DNA of 64,000 nucleotides from VRUE01 sp963702955. GTDB lineage: Bacteria; Actinomycetota; Thermoleophilia; Solirubrobacterales; 70-9. Below the pieces are notes generated by a model. It ran no database searches. It saw only the letters and a list, made by a program, of their open reading frames with translations, and was not told the origin of the DNA. Both the position numbers and the translations under genes were made by a program. Numbering within the stretch: position 1 is the stretch's first letter; each line of letters starts with the position of its first letter. This document shows, piece after piece, positions 1 to 8,716 of this stretch. Where the stretch lies: contig OY969774.1 of assembly GCA_963702955.1 (NCBI GenBank), positions 1,984,001 through 2,048,000 of the forward strand. The letters are read 5' to 3'.

Positions 1-83
1 TCAGGACCAACTCGTATTCGCGCTGCGCGGCCAAAACGGCGAGGGACTATAGCGGTGCTGCGTCGTTCACCTCGGGCGGGTTG

Positions 84-192
84 GGGCGTCGGGTGACCCT
101 TCCGGCTCAACTTTTTGGCGGGCGACGGGCCGTCTCTCGTCGACTGCCTCGGGCCAAAAAGTACATGCCGCCGGAAGGGTCACCCGACGCCC
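84..192. repeat. Long-type (L) inverted repeat, copy L1
   Basis: Outer arms of 23 bp (84-106 and 170-192) are perfectly complementary; the inner part of the left arm reads GGGTGACCCTTCCGGC. A second inner stem of 10 bp pairs ACTTTTTGGC (110-119) with GCCAAAAAGT (153-162) around a 33-nt loop. The element lies downstream of the minus-strand gene at 217-618. The same architecture recurs at 8717-8867 and 35443-35555 with different outer arms. It could act as a terminator, but the nested design and recurrence suggest a repeat family. Confidence 0.8.
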
Positions 193-216
193 TTTCCAGA
201 CTCGAGAGGAGGATCG

Positions 217-618
217 CTAACGGGGCGCAAACTCTTCGGAGCCGTCGGTAGTAGGCGGCGTAGGCGCTGGTGAAGGAGCTTCCGGCGGGGGCGGGGGTTC
301 CGGCGTCGGGGAGGGAGCTTCGGGCGCTGGTGGAGCTTCCGGAGGAGGCGCAGGTGGGGGGATAGCGACAGCCCTTCGCCGATGACGCTTCGGCTTCGGT
401 TGGGAATGCGTGAGCTTCTTGACCCTTTTGTGGCCCCGCGGCTTCGGGGTCCGTGGTGGCGACGGAGAAACACGCAGCTTTGGAAGCCCGACATCGGCCG
501 GCACCGGCGGTGGCTCGGGAGGCTTGAGCAAGCCGGGGAGAAGCTGCAACGCCAGCAGCCCACCCAGAACGACCGCAGCTCCTTTCCAAGCTGCCTTCCA
601 ACGAACGCGCAGTCCCAT
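217..618 (-). CDS. Small proline-rich, membrane-anchored protein of unknown function
   Basis: The 133-aa product starts with a basic stretch followed by one hydrophobic segment at about residues 13-32, so it looks like a signal anchor with the rest outside the cell. The remainder is low complexity: a Lys/Arg-rich patch near residues 58-85 (HKRVKKLTHSQPKPKRHRRR) and long Pro/Ala/Glu runs to the end. No catalytic domain is visible. It sits 37 bp downstream of the otsA-like gene on the same strand and could share its transcript. Composition suggests a wall-spanning linker; this is inference. The first 83 bases of the window hold nothing I can assign. Confidence 0.55.
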   Translation of the reverse strand: MGLRVRWKAAWKGAAVVLGGLLALQLLPGLLKPPEPPPVPADVGLPKLRVSPSPPRTPKPRGHKRVKKLTHSQPKPKRHRRRAVAIPPPAPPPEAPPAPEAPSPTPEPPPPPEAPSPAPTPPTTDGSEEFAPR

Positions 619-655
619 ACAGCTTCAAGCTGCCAGCGCGAGAAATTCGCCCCCT

Positions 656-2119
656 CTACGCCACCGCTTCGCGCAACTCCGCGATGTCCTTCAACTGGTC
701 GTCGACCCAATCCCCCGGATTGCGAGCGAAGATGATCTCTTTCAGGTGCTGCGCCCGCACCCGCCGCTCCTCGGGGTCCATCGTCAGCGCCCGGTAGATC
801 GCGTCGGACTGCTCCTGGATGTCGAACGGGTTGACCGAGAGGACGCAGTCGGCCAGCTCCTCGTGCGAGCCGGTGTTCTCGGAGAGCATCAGCACGCCGT
901 CGCGGGTGTTGACCGCCGGCGCCTCCTTGGCGACCAGGTTCATCCCGTCGAAGATCGAGTTGACCATCAGGAGGTCGAAGTGCTTGTAGCGGGCGACCGC
1001 CTCGGGGAAGTTCTCGTAGATCTTCAGGTCGATCGGCATCCAGTCGGTGGTGCCGTGCTTGTGGTTGACGACCGCGACCAAGGCCTCGATCCGCTCCAGG
1101 TACTCGGCGTACTCCGGAACGTCCTGGCGCGAAGGCTGCAGGTGGGCGATGAAGGTGACCTTCTCGCGGAACTCCGGGTGCTGCTCGAGGAAGACGTCGA
1201 AGGCGGTGAAGCCGCGCAGCACGTTCTTCGAGAGGTCGGCGCGGTCAACGCGGAGGATCAGGTGCTCGCGCCGGCGCCGCTGCACCTCGCGCTCGTACTC
1301 GGCCACCTCGGCGGTTTCGGCGACCCGCCGCAGCCGTTCGGCGTCGATCGAGAGCGGGTAGGCGCGGGCCCTGGTCTCGCCGCCGGCGTGGCGGACGACG
1401 ACCTCCTCGTAGTCAACGTCGGCCTCCAGCAGTTCGTCGCAGCAGCGGAGGAAGTTCATGCAGTGGGCGTGGGTATGGAAGCCGATGATGTCGTTGGCGA
1501 GCATGCCGCGGAAGATCGCCTCGCGGATCCGTCCCGGCAGCACCCGCCAGCCGTCCGGCTGCGCCCAGGGGATGTGGACGAAGTGGTGCAGGAAGGCGTC
1601 GGGCCGCTGGGCGCGGATCATCCCGGGAGCGGTGTAGAGGTGGTAGTCGTGCAGCATCACCAGCGGCCGCTCGCGGTCCTCGATCTGTCCCAGCACGGCG
1701 CGGGCGATGTCGCGGTTGACGGCCTGGTAGCCGTAGTCCCAAGCGTCGAGCTCCTCCTGGCGGATGTCGGGCGCGTTGGAGAGGTCCCAGAGGTAGTGCT
1801 GGACGAACCAGAGGATCGGGTTGGCGATCACGTTGTAGAAGCGGTCGTAGGCTTCGGCGTCGCTCTCGACCAGCAGCACCCGGTACTCGATCCCGTCGAT
1901 CGAGAGCTCGACCGGGCCGCCCTCCTGCTCGGAGACGGCGACGTCCTCGTCGGTCATCGCCGAGGCGATCCAGAGCGCCTCGCGGTGGGAGACCAGCCCC
2001 GACAGCGCCGTGACCAGACCGCCGCCGCCGCGCCGCACGGTCCGCTCCCCGGCCGCGTCGCGCTCGAACTGCGCGGGACCGCGGTTGGAGACGATGATCA
2101 GCGGATCGGCGTCGGGCAT
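656..2119 (-). CDS. otsA: Trehalose-6-phosphate synthase family glycosyltransferase (GT20)
   Basis: The 487-aa protein matches the GT20 family in length and motifs. It has SNRGP near residue 11 and a glycine-rich GGGGLVTAL loop at about 31-39, both part of the sugar-phosphate pocket, and DGMNLVAKE in the C-terminal Rossmann domain for nucleotide-sugar binding. The family makes trehalose 6-phosphate from UDP- or GDP-glucose and glucose 6-phosphate; some relatives make glucosylglycerol phosphate, which cannot be excluded. No OtsB phosphatase is nearby. It lies 29 bp downstream of treT on the same strand, so both probably form one compatible-solute operon. The ATG at 2117-2119 follows the treT stop closely. 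Confidence 0.88.
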   Translation of the reverse strand: MPDADPLIIVSNRGPAQFERDAAGERTVRRGGGGLVTALSGLVSHREALWIASAMTDEDVAVSEQEGGPVELSIDGIEYRVLLVESDAEAYDRFYNVIANPILWFVQHYLWDLSNAPDIRQEELDAWDYGYQAVNRDIARAVLGQIEDRERPLVMLHDYHLYTAPGMIRAQRPDAFLHHFVHIPWAQPDGWRVLPGRIREAIFRGMLANDIIGFHTHAHCMNFLRCCDELLEADVDYEEVVVRHAGGETRARAYPLSIDAERLRRVAETAEVAEYEREVQRRRREHLILRVDRADLSKNVLRGFTAFDVFLEQHPEFREKVTFIAHLQPSRQDVPEYAEYLERIEALVAVVNHKHGTTDWMPIDLKIYENFPEAVARYKHFDLLMVNSIFDGMNLVAKEAPAVNTRDGVLMLSENTGSHEELADCVLSVNPFDIQEQSDAIYRALTMDPEERRVRAQHLKEIIFARNPGDWVDDQLKDIAELREAVA

Positions 2120-2148
2120 CGCCTCAGCCTACCCCGGCCGTTCGCCGG

Positions 2149-3387
2149 CTATGTGTCGAGCTCGGTGAACAGCTGCAGCCAGTCGCGCAGCAGGCGCGGC
2201 GAGAGGAACTCGCGCCGGGCGTGTTCCTTGCCGCTGCGGCCGAGCCGCTTGCCCAGCTCGGGGTCGGTGAGGATCTCCAGGCAGCGCTCGGCGCACTGCT
2301 GTGGCGAGTCGACGAGGAAGCCGCTGACCCCGTCCTCGATCTGCAGCGGGATGCCGCCGACGTTGCCGGCGACCGTCGGCCGCCCCTTCCAGAGCGCCTC
2401 GGTGACGGTCAGCCCGAAGCCCTCGCGGATCGACTTCTGCAGGCAGACGTCGGACTGTGACTGGAAGGCGTTGACCTCGATCGCGCCGACGTTGTTGAGG
2501 TTGTTGAGGATCTTGATGTCGGGGTCGCCGTCGGCGTATTCGACCGTCTGCTGGAAGAACTCCCAGCCCTCCGGGTCGTCGCTCGCCATCGAGCCGACCA
2601 GCGCCAGCTGCACCTCCGGCACCCGCTCGGTCACCGCCCGGTAGGCGTCGATCACGCCGATCGGGTCCTTCCAGGGGTCGAAGCGCGAGACCTGGGTGAT
2701 CAGCGGCCGGTCGACGTCGATCCCGAACTGGTGGCAGACGAAGGAGGCGTCGTCGGGCGAGAACGCCATGTTCTTCGGCGAGAGCGGATCGATCGCCGGC
2801 GGGATGATGTTGACGCCGTTGTGCCCGTCGATCCCCGCCGGCACGTAGGCCGGCATGTGCCAGACGGTCGCGTCGTATTCCTCGATCAGCGGTTGCAGGC
2901 GGGCGATCGGCGCCGGGTTCGGCTCGGAGAGGTCGATGTGGCAGCGCCAGATCCAGTTGCGGCTCTTCTCCGGGGCGCCGCGGTGGAGGCCGACCGGCTG
3001 CGGGTCGTGGACGACGATCGTGTCCCAGCCGCCGTGCAGGTCCTCGGCGTTGAGCGCGTTGATCTCGTCGAACAGCGCCCACTGCTCGTCGGTCAGCGTC
3101 TGCTCGGAGCCCTGCAGCGAGTTGTGCAGCAGCTTGGTCGCGTTGTAGAACTCTTCTTTGCCGTAGATGACGTGCCAGTGGGCGTCGAGCCCGACGTCGC
3201 GCATCAGCGGCACGATCGTGTAGAGGATCTCCGAGACGCCGCCGCCGAACGCGGTCGCGCTGACGTGCAGAACCCGCTGCCCCTTCAGCGGCTCGGCCAG
3301 CTCGCGGATCCGCTCGGCCAGCTCCTTGCCGGCGATGTGGGTGTAGTCGGAGAGGGACTTCTGGCCGAGGGTGACTTCTTGAAGCAC
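2149..3387 (-). CDS. treT: Trehalose synthase TreT-like glycosyltransferase (GT4)
   Basis: The 412-aa protein has the length of TreT enzymes, which make trehalose from a nucleotide-activated glucose and free glucose. N-terminal features include VLHVSATAFGGGVSE at about residue 40-54 and VVHDPQPVGL. The C-terminal half carries the GT-B donor site: SRFDPWKDP, LVGSMASDDPEGWEF and the REGFGLTVTEALWKGRPT motif with the conserved Glu residues of retaining GT4 enzymes. It is cytoplasmic, with no signal peptide. It is the first gene of a pair with the otsA-like gene, giving two routes to trehalose side by side. Activity direction in vivo is not decided by the sequence. Confidence 0.85.
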   Translation of the reverse strand: MLQEVTLGQKSLSDYTHIAGKELAERIRELAEPLKGQRVLHVSATAFGGGVSEILYTIVPLMRDVGLDAHWHVIYGKEEFYNATKLLHNSLQGSEQTLTDEQWALFDEINALNAEDLHGGWDTIVVHDPQPVGLHRGAPEKSRNWIWRCHIDLSEPNPAPIARLQPLIEEYDATVWHMPAYVPAGIDGHNGVNIIPPAIDPLSPKNMAFSPDDASFVCHQFGIDVDRPLITQVSRFDPWKDPIGVIDAYRAVTERVPEVQLALVGSMASDDPEGWEFFQQTVEYADGDPDIKILNNLNNVGAIEVNAFQSQSDVCLQKSIREGFGLTVTEALWKGRPTVAGNVGGIPLQIEDGVSGFLVDSPQQCAERCLEILTDPELGKRLGRSGKEHARREFLSPRLLRDWLQLFTELDT

Positions 3388-3435
3388 CGGCGGATTTCTA
3401 CAGGCTGGCGCGGCTGGCCGGCGGCCCGGCCCCGC

Positions 3436-4584
3436 TCAACCGCTCGATCCCGGCTCGGGTCGCTTGCCGAGCGTGACCTTGACGGTGTCCTTGCTGTTGT
3501 CGGCATGGAGGACTTCGAGCGTCACTTCGTGGCCGGGCGGGAAGTCGGCGATGTAGCGGGCGAGGTCGTCGGGGCGGACGACCTTGCGGCCGTCCACAGC
3601 GAGAATCGTGTCGCCGCCCACTTGGTAGGGAACCCCCTGGAAGTAGAGCTTTTCGTCGCCGCCCTCGAGGCCCGCTTCATCGGCCGGGCCGCCCGGCACG
3701 ACTTCGGCGATCAGGCCGCCGAATTCGGCGTCGAGGCCGAGCTTTTCGGCAAGCTGCGGGTAGAGCGCCTGGCTGGAGACGCCGATGTAGGCGTACTCGG
3801 CTTCGCCCTTCTTCTCCAGCTGGGCGAGCGAGCGCTTCACCGCCGAGATCGGGACGGCGAACCCGACCCCGTCGTTGGCGCCGGAGTTGGTCTCGATCTG
3901 CTGGTTGATGCCGATCACCCGGGCGCCGGCGTCGAGCAGCGGCCCCCCCGAGTTGCCGGGGTTGATCGAGGTGTCGGTCTGGATCGCGCCGTCGATCTGG
4001 AACTGGGTGAGCGAGCTGACCGAGCGGTCGATCGCCGAGACGACGCCGACCGAGAGCGACTCTTCCTCGCCGAACGGGTTTCCGATCGCCGCCACCGGCT
4101 GGCCGACCACCAGTTCGCCGTCGTCGCCGAGCTTCAGCGGGTGCAGTTCGAAGCCGGGCGAGGGAACTTCCAGCAGGGCGACGTCGGCGAAGGGGTCGAA
4201 GCCGAGGATCTTGGCTCGCAGGACGTTGCGGTTGGGGAACTCGACGTAGACCGCCTTCGCCTCCTTGCGATTGCCGCCTTCGCCGTCGGTGACGACATGG
4301 GCGTTGGTGACGATGTGACCGGCGGTGTCGAGCACGAAGCCGGAGCCTTCGGCGCCGCCGCTGTCGAAGATCGAGCGGATCGTGACCACCCCGGGGGAGG
4401 CTTCGCGGTAGACCCTGGGCGCGTCGAAGCCGCTTTCGGCGGTCTGGACGGCCACCTGCGTGGTCGTCTTGGTCGCTTCCGCGGTGGCGGACGTGGAAGA
4501 GCTGCCGCCGCTGCCGCCGCAGCCGGCGAGCAGGGCGGCGAGCAGCGCCGCCGGCAGCAGCCGGGCGGTGGCTCGGCGGCTCAC
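3436..4584 (-). CDS. HtrA/DegP-type serine protease, lipoprotein (PepD-like)
   Basis: A 382-aa envelope protease. The N-terminus is a lipoprotein signal with lipobox LLAGC (Cys about residue 22), then a Ser/Thr-rich spacer, a trypsin-like domain and a C-terminal PDZ domain. The triad is visible as His in TNAHVV, Asp in DPFADVALLEV and Ser in GNSGGPLL. I chose the GTG start at 4582-4584 because it overlaps the kinase stop by 4 bp (GTGA) and gives a proper signal peptide. The order regulator, kinase, protease matches mycobacterial mprA-mprB-pepD, so a role in sensing or repairing misfolded envelope proteins is likely. Translation is probably coupled to the kinase. Confidence 0.9.
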   Translation of the reverse strand: MSRRATARLLPAALLAALLAGCGGSGGSSSTSATAEATKTTTQVAVQTAESGFDAPRVYREASPGVVTIRSIFDSGGAEGSGFVLDTAGHIVTNAHVVTDGEGGNRKEAKAVYVEFPNRNVLRAKILGFDPFADVALLEVPSPGFELHPLKLGDDGELVVGQPVAAIGNPFGEEESLSVGVVSAIDRSVSSLTQFQIDGAIQTDTSINPGNSGGPLLDAGARVIGINQQIETNSGANDGVGFAVPISAVKRSLAQLEKKGEAEYAYIGVSSQALYPQLAEKLGLDAEFGGLIAEVVPGGPADEAGLEGGDEKLYFQGVPYQVGGDTILAVDGRKVVRPDDLARYIADFPPGHEVTLEVLHADNSKDTVKVTLGKRPEPGSSG

Positions 4585-5636
4585 GCAGTTGCCTTCGCGG
4601 GACTCGCCTCGACCTCGAGCGCACCCTGCGGGACGGGCGGCAGGTCGAGCGTGAAGGCGGTGAAGCGGCGGCTCGAGGAGATCGCGATACGGCCGTCCAT
4701 CCGCTGCGCCAGCTCGCTGGCGATCGCCAGGCCGAGGCCCGAACCGCCGGAGGAGTCGGCCGTGTAGAAGCGCTCGAAGACGCGCCCCTGGGCGCGCTGG
4801 GAGACGCCCGGGCCATCGTCGGAGACGGTCAGCTGGGCGCGGTTGTTGACGGCGTAGGTGGTCATGGTGACGCTGGTGCCCTTCGGGTTGTGCGTGAGGG
4901 CGTTGTCGAGCAGGATACGGATGACCTGGCGCACCCGATCCGGGTCGGCGACGGCCCGCACCGGCCGCTCCGGTGCGCGCAGTTCGAGCCGGAAGTCGAA
5001 CTGGTCGGCGCGCGGGCCGAACTCGCGGGCGACGTCGCGGGCGAGGCCGCTGAGGTCGACTGGGCGCGGGCGCAGCTCGATCCCGCCGGCGTCGAGCTGG
5101 GAGAGGTTGAGCAGGTCGGAGGTGAGCTTGGTCAGGCGCTCGATCTGTTCGCGCATGGTGCGCACGAACTCCGCCCGCTCCTCCGGGTTGGGGTCCTCCT
5201 CTTCGAGCAGCTCGACGAAGCCGCCGAGACTGAAGATCGGCGTGCGCAGCTCGTGCGAGGCGTTGGCGATGAACTGCTTGCGGGCGTTGTCGAGCTCGGC
5301 GAGGCGCCGCTGCATCTCGTTGAAGGTGCGGGCGAGCTGGCCGAGCTGGCCCGAATGGTCGACCGGGATGCGGGTGGCGAAGTCGCCGTCGGCGACCTTG
5401 CGGGCGGCATCCTCGATCCGCCGCACCCGGGCGGCGACGAGCCGGGCGAAGTAGACGCCGATCGCCAGCGAGAGCAGTATCGCGACCAGGCTGCCGAAGG
5501 CGATCGAGGCGGCCGCCTCCCGGTGACCGGCGATCACCACCACCCAGACGTAGATGATGACCGCGGTCCCCGCCCCGATCGCCAGCGAGACCGTGGTGAT
5601 CATGCTGCCGAGCGGGTTGAGGCGGGGTCTCCTCAT
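4581..5636 (-). CDS. Sensor histidine kinase with two TM segments and almost no periplasmic domain
   Basis: A 351-aa membrane kinase. Two hydrophobic segments (about residues 14-36 and 45-64) are separated by only a few residues, so there is no classical extracellular sensor. A HAMP linker follows (about 66-118), then HisKA with the phospho-acceptor in ASHELRTP (His128), and an HATPase_c domain with the N box LLDNALTHN, G1 box SDDGPGV and G2 box GGSGLGLAIA. The ATG at 5634-5636 overlaps the regulator stop (ATGA), so the two are translationally coupled. With the downstream HtrA gene it forms an MprAB-PepD-like stress circuit. The very short loop suggests it senses the membrane itself or a partner protein. 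Confidence 0.9.
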   Translation of the reverse strand: MRRPRLNPLGSMITTVSLAIGAGTAVIIYVWVVVIAGHREAAASIAFGSLVAILLSLAIGVYFARLVAARVRRIEDAARKVADGDFATRIPVDHSGQLGQLARTFNEMQRRLAELDNARKQFIANASHELRTPIFSLGGFVELLEEEDPNPEERAEFVRTMREQIERLTKLTSDLLNLSQLDAGGIELRPRPVDLSGLARDVAREFGPRADQFDFRLELRAPERPVRAVADPDRVRQVIRILLDNALTHNPKGTSVTMTTYAVNNRAQLTVSDDGPGVSQRAQGRVFERFYTADSSGGSGLGLAIASELAQRMDGRIAISSSRRFTAFTLDLPPVPQGALEVEASPAKATA

Positions 5637-6328
5637 TCCCGGAAGCGGTAGCCGACGCCACGCACGGTGAAGAGGAACTCCGGTTGCTTCGGGTTGCCCT
5701 CCAGCTTCTCGCGCAGGTGGCGGATGTGGACGTCGACGGTGCGCGGGTCGCGGTAGTTGGAGTCGCCCCAGACGTGCTCGAGCAGGGTCTCGCGGCTCAG
5801 CACCCGGCCGGGCGAGCGGGCGAGCGAGCTGAGGATCTCGAACTCGACGTAGGTGACGCCGACCTCCTCGCCCTGCAGCGTCACCAGCCGCCGCCCCGGG
5901 TCGATGCTCAGGCCGCCGATCTCGAGCGGCTCGTCCTCGACCGTCTCGATCGCCATCCGCGAACGCCGCAGCGTCGCCTTGACCCGGCTGCGGAACTCGC
6001 GCATCGAGAACGGCTTGGTGATGTAGTCGTCGGCGCCGACTTCGAGGCCGGCGACCTTGTCGGTCTCGCTGTCCTTCGCGGTCAGCATGATGATCGGCAC
6101 CTGGCTGTTGCGGCGCAGCTGCCGGCAGACTTCGACGCCGTCGAGCTTCGGCAGCATCACGTCGAGAATCACCAGGTCGAAGCGAGACTCGCCGAAGCGC
6201 TGCAGCGCTTCGCGCCCGTCCAGCGCCGAGGTGACGTGGTAGCCGTCCTTGCGCAGGGGGTAGCTGAGCAGGGTCTGTATCGACTGCTCGTCGTCGACTA
6301 GCAGGATCCGTGTAGACCCGGTCGGCAT
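5633..6328 (-). CDS. OmpR/PhoB-family response regulator
   Basis: The 231-aa protein has a receiver domain (acidic pocket VDDE near residue 11, phospho-acceptor Asp56 in VILDVML, conserved Lys in TKPF) and a C-terminal winged-helix domain ending GVGYRFRE. I chose the ATG at 6326-6328 (MPTGSTRILLVDD) because it starts directly before the receiver fold; a longer upstream reading is possible but adds an atypical tail. It is first in the regulator-kinase-HtrA operon and overlaps the kinase start by 4 bp. By analogy with MprA it would control envelope-stress genes, including its own operon. Confidence 0.92.
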   Translation of the reverse strand: MPTGSTRILLVDDEQSIQTLLSYPLRKDGYHVTSALDGREALQRFGESRFDLVILDVMLPKLDGVEVCRQLRRNSQVPIIMLTAKDSETDKVAGLEVGADDYITKPFSMREFRSRVKATLRRSRMAIETVEDEPLEIGGLSIDPGRRLVTLQGEEVGVTYVEFEILSSLARSPGRVLSRETLLEHVWGDSNYRDPRTVDVHIRHLREKLEGNPKQPEFLFTVRGVGYRFRE

Positions 6329-6436
6329 TGGTAAAGCGTATCCCCGCGCGGGGATTTTGCCCGCCGGCACGTGCGTGGACGTATGTGCGAGTACCAAGAA
6401 CTAAGGTTCCAGAACGGGTCGCCGATAGTAGGCAAG

Positions 6437-6616
6437 ATGGAGCGGCGAGAGCTGAAAGCACTGATCGAATCGGGTGGCTACCGACTCCAGCCGGAGCAGG
6501 TGGCGCAGGCGATGCTGCGCCACCGAGGGGTCCGCGAGCTGCTGGTCGGGACTCCGATGCTCAGCGAAGCTGGTCGAATCCATCGGGCGCCAGCGTCCCG
6601 TCGTCAGGCAGCCTGA
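6437..6616 (+). CDS. Small FlgM-like (anti-sigma-28-like) protein
   Basis: A 59-aa reading frame beginning MERRELKALIESGG. The middle, VAQAMLRHRGVRELL, resembles the C-terminal helices of FlgM-type anti-sigma factors. No flagellar genes occur in this window, so the name rests on weak similarity only. It converges on thiL and overlaps its 3' end by 56 bp, which is unusual and lowers confidence. An AGG lies about 6 nt upstream of the ATG. Divergent from the response regulator, with about 108 bp between the two starts. Confidence 0.4.
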   Translation: MERRELKALIESGGYRLQPEQVAQAMLRHRGVRELLVGTPMLSEAGRIHRAPASRRQAA

Positions 6617-7550
6617 TCTCGACGCCTTCGCCGGCGGTCGCGGCACCGATTCTGGTCAGCCCCGGCCCGCCGCTCGCCGGCGCTGCAGCGGCGTCCTCGA
6701 AACGCTTGGCGGGCAACACCACCAGCAGCTCGTAGTCTTCGCCGCCGGAGACCGCGAGCTGCAGCGGGTCGTGGCCGGCAGCTGCGGCAACCTCGGCTAG
6801 TCCGGGCGCGAGCGGTAGCGAGCCGGCGTCGATCTCCAGCTTCACTCCGCTCGCCGCGGCGAGATGGCCGGCGTCGCCGCCGAGGCCGTCGCTGAGGTCG
6901 ATCATCGCCGTCGCTCCGGTGGCGGCCAGCGCCCGCCCGGCGTCGAGTCGCGCCACCGGCTCCAGCTGGCGCGCGATCAGCGCCGCGCGGTCGACTTTTG
7001 AGTCGCTACGCGGTTCGAAAGTCAACCGCAGCCCCTCCAGCAGCAGCATTCCCGCTGCCGCGCCGCCCAGCTCGCCGGTCACCGCCAGCACGTCTCCGGG
7101 ACGGGCGCCGCCCCGGGTCACCAGGTTCTCGGCGGCCGGCGCGTGACCGACCACGGTCGTCGCCAGGGTCAGCGTCGGCGCCCGGGTCACGTCGCCGCCG
7201 GCCAGCGTCGTGCCGGTCTGCGCGGCGACGGTCGCCATCCCGTCGAGCAACTCCAGGCACCCGGCCTCGCCGAGGTCGGTGGGGACGCCGAGGACGACGT
7301 AGGCCTCGCCCGGCTCCGCGCCCATCGCCGCCAGGTCGGAGAGTGCGACCGCGAGCGCCTTGGCGCCGATCTGCGCCAGGGTTGACGTCTCGCGGCGGAA
7401 ATGAACGCCGTCGACGAGCGCGTCGACCGAGGTCGCGGTGACCCCGCCGGGCGTGACGATCGCCGCGTCGTCGCCGCTGCCCAGGCGGATTTGCGGACCG
7501 GGCGGCGGCAGCCGTTCCCTTATCCGTGCCAGCAGCTCGAACTCGCCCAT
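6561..7550 (-). CDS. thiL: Thiamine-monophosphate kinase
   Basis: The 329-aa product fits ThiL, which phosphorylates thiamine monophosphate to the pyrophosphate cofactor. Visible signatures are IRLGSGDDAAIV near residue 21, the metal/ATP-binding region SVDALVDGVHF, LSDLAAMGAEP, GGDVTRAP, MIDLSDGLGGD and SGGEDYELLVVLP near the C-terminus. I chose the ATG at 7548-7550 (MGEFELLARI), which matches family starts; the frame is open further upstream. A hairpin repeat (6987-7029) lies inside the gene and encodes the stretch TFEPRSDSKVDRA in frame. The gene diverges from the membrane protein at 7612. Confidence 0.92.
   Translation of the reverse strand: MGEFELLARIRERLPPPGPQIRLGSGDDAAIVTPGGVTATSVDALVDGVHFRRETSTLAQIGAKALAVALSDLAAMGAEPGEAYVVLGVPTDLGEAGCLELLDGMATVAAQTGTTLAGGDVTRAPTLTLATTVVGHAPAAENLVTRGGARPGDVLAVTGELGGAAAGMLLLEGLRLTFEPRSDSKVDRAALIARQLEPVARLDAGRALAATGATAMIDLSDGLGGDAGHLAAASGVKLEIDAGSLPLAPGLAEVAAAAGHDPLQLAVSGGEDYELLVVLPAKRFEDAAAAPASGGPGLTRIGAATAGEGVEIRLPDDGTLAPDGFDQLR
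6987..7029. repeat. Short-type (S) hairpin repeat inside thiL, copy S1
   Basis: Imperfect inverted repeat: left arm GCGGTCGACTTTTGA (6987-7001) pairs with the right arm TTCGAAAGTCAACCGC (7014-7029) with two mismatches. The centre reads GTCGCTACGCGGTTC, similar to the loops of other S copies (CnnTAnGCGGT). It is read through in frame by thiL. Confidence 0.6.
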
Positions 7551-7611
7551 AACGCCATTGTCGCGCTGCGGCGCCGGTCGGCGGCCCCTCGCGTCACTAA
7601 GGTGCGAGCGC

Positions 7612-8691
7612 GTGGGCGAAGGGAAGCCACTTCTGCACCGGATCGGCGAAGCGGCCGCCCGCTTCGGCACCCAGCCGCCGAAGAGCAAGCGGGTCCGGTT
7701 GGCGATCCAGCTCGGGATCGCGATCGTCGTCTTCGGCTTCCTCGTCCTCACCGTGGTCAACCAGTGGTCGGAGATCCAGTCCAAGGGCGTCCACTTCCAT
7801 GTCCTCTGGCTGATCCCGGCCTTCGTCGTCCTGCCGATCTTCTACGCGCTCAGCGCGCTGGGCTGGGACCTGATCCTGCGCTTCCTCGGCTACCGGATCG
7901 GGCTGGGGCGGGCGCAGGTCGCCTGGGGCCAGCCGTTGCTCGCTCGCTATGTGCCCGGCAGCGTCCTCTACGTGCTGGGGCGCGTGCTGCTCTCCGAGCG
8001 GGCCGGCGTGCCGCGGCGGATCACGATCGCCAGCATCGTCTACGAGCAGGCGATCTCGGCGATCTCCGCGGTCGGCGTCGCCGCCTACTTCTTCATCAAC
8101 CACCCCGACCTGCAGGGCCAGCCACTGCGCTGGGCGGTCCTGCTGCTGGTTCCGCTGGGTATCGCGATCCTGCACCCGCGCGTGTTCGGGCCGCTTGCCG
8201 ACCGCGTCCTGCGCGCCTTCGGCCGCGAGTCGCTGCCGGTGGTCGTCTCGCTGACCGGGGTGATCGTCCTGCTGCTCTTCTACGCCTGCAACTGGGCGGT
8301 GGTCGCGGTCGGCATCTACTGCGTCGCCCGCTCGGTCACCGAAATTCCCCTCAGCGACATCCCGGCGGTCGGTTCGGCGCAGGCGGTCGGCTACGTCGCC
8401 GCGCTGATCACGCTCGTCTTTCCGGCCGGCCTCGGCATCCGCGACGCCGCCTTCGCCTGGGCGGTGAAGGGCTCGGTGCCCGGCAAGAGCTTCGCGGTCG
8501 GCTCGTTGATCGCGATCGCGGTGCGCGGGGTGCTGACGATCGTCGAGCTGATCTATGTGGGGATCGTGACTGCTATGGGGCGGCGCGAGGGGTGGTCGAT
8601 CCCGACCGGGGTGCTGCATCCTTCGGCCGAGGAGCGGGAGGGCGAGACGGGGGAGCACGAGACGGTGATCCACACGCCGGAGATTCTGTAG
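7612..8691 (+). CDS. Flippase-like / lysylphosphatidylglycerol synthase TM-region integral membrane protein
   Basis: The 359-aa protein has about eight hydrophobic segments, starting with LAIQLGIAIVVFGFLVLTVV. The pattern, with GSAQAVGYVAALITLVFPAGLGIRDAA near the C-terminus, fits the UPF0104/AglD-type family, often linked to export or flipping of lipid-linked sugars. The tail (about residues 330-359) is hydrophilic and Glu-rich, probably cytoplasmic. I chose the GTG at 7612-7614 (VGEGKPLLHRIG): the frame is open upstream, but that part lies within thiL's 5' region and looks non-coding. It is followed by a large inverted repeat and a convergent mannosyltransferase gene, hinting at a glycolipid locus. 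Confidence 0.75.
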   Translation: MGEGKPLLHRIGEAAARFGTQPPKSKRVRLAIQLGIAIVVFGFLVLTVVNQWSEIQSKGVHFHVLWLIPAFVVLPIFYALSALGWDLILRFLGYRIGLGRAQVAWGQPLLARYVPGSVLYVLGRVLLSERAGVPRRITIASIVYEQAISAISAVGVAAYFFINHPDLQGQPLRWAVLLLVPLGIAILHPRVFGPLADRVLRAFGRESLPVVVSLTGVIVLLLFYACNWAVVAVGIYCVARSVTEIPLSDIPAVGSAQAVGYVAALITLVFPAGLGIRDAAFAWAVKGSVPGKSFAVGSLIAIAVRGVLTIVELIYVGIVTAMGRREGWSIPTGVLHPSAEEREGETGEHETVIHTPEIL

Positions 8692-8716
8692 CGCTCGGCG
8701 GGATCGGTCTCGGGAC

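Noticed and set aside
410..2644. 744-codon open frame on the plus strand opposite otsA/treT
   Set aside because: The product is low-complexity (Val/Asp/Arg-rich) and is the antisense shadow of two clear genes; long antisense frames are expected at this GC content.
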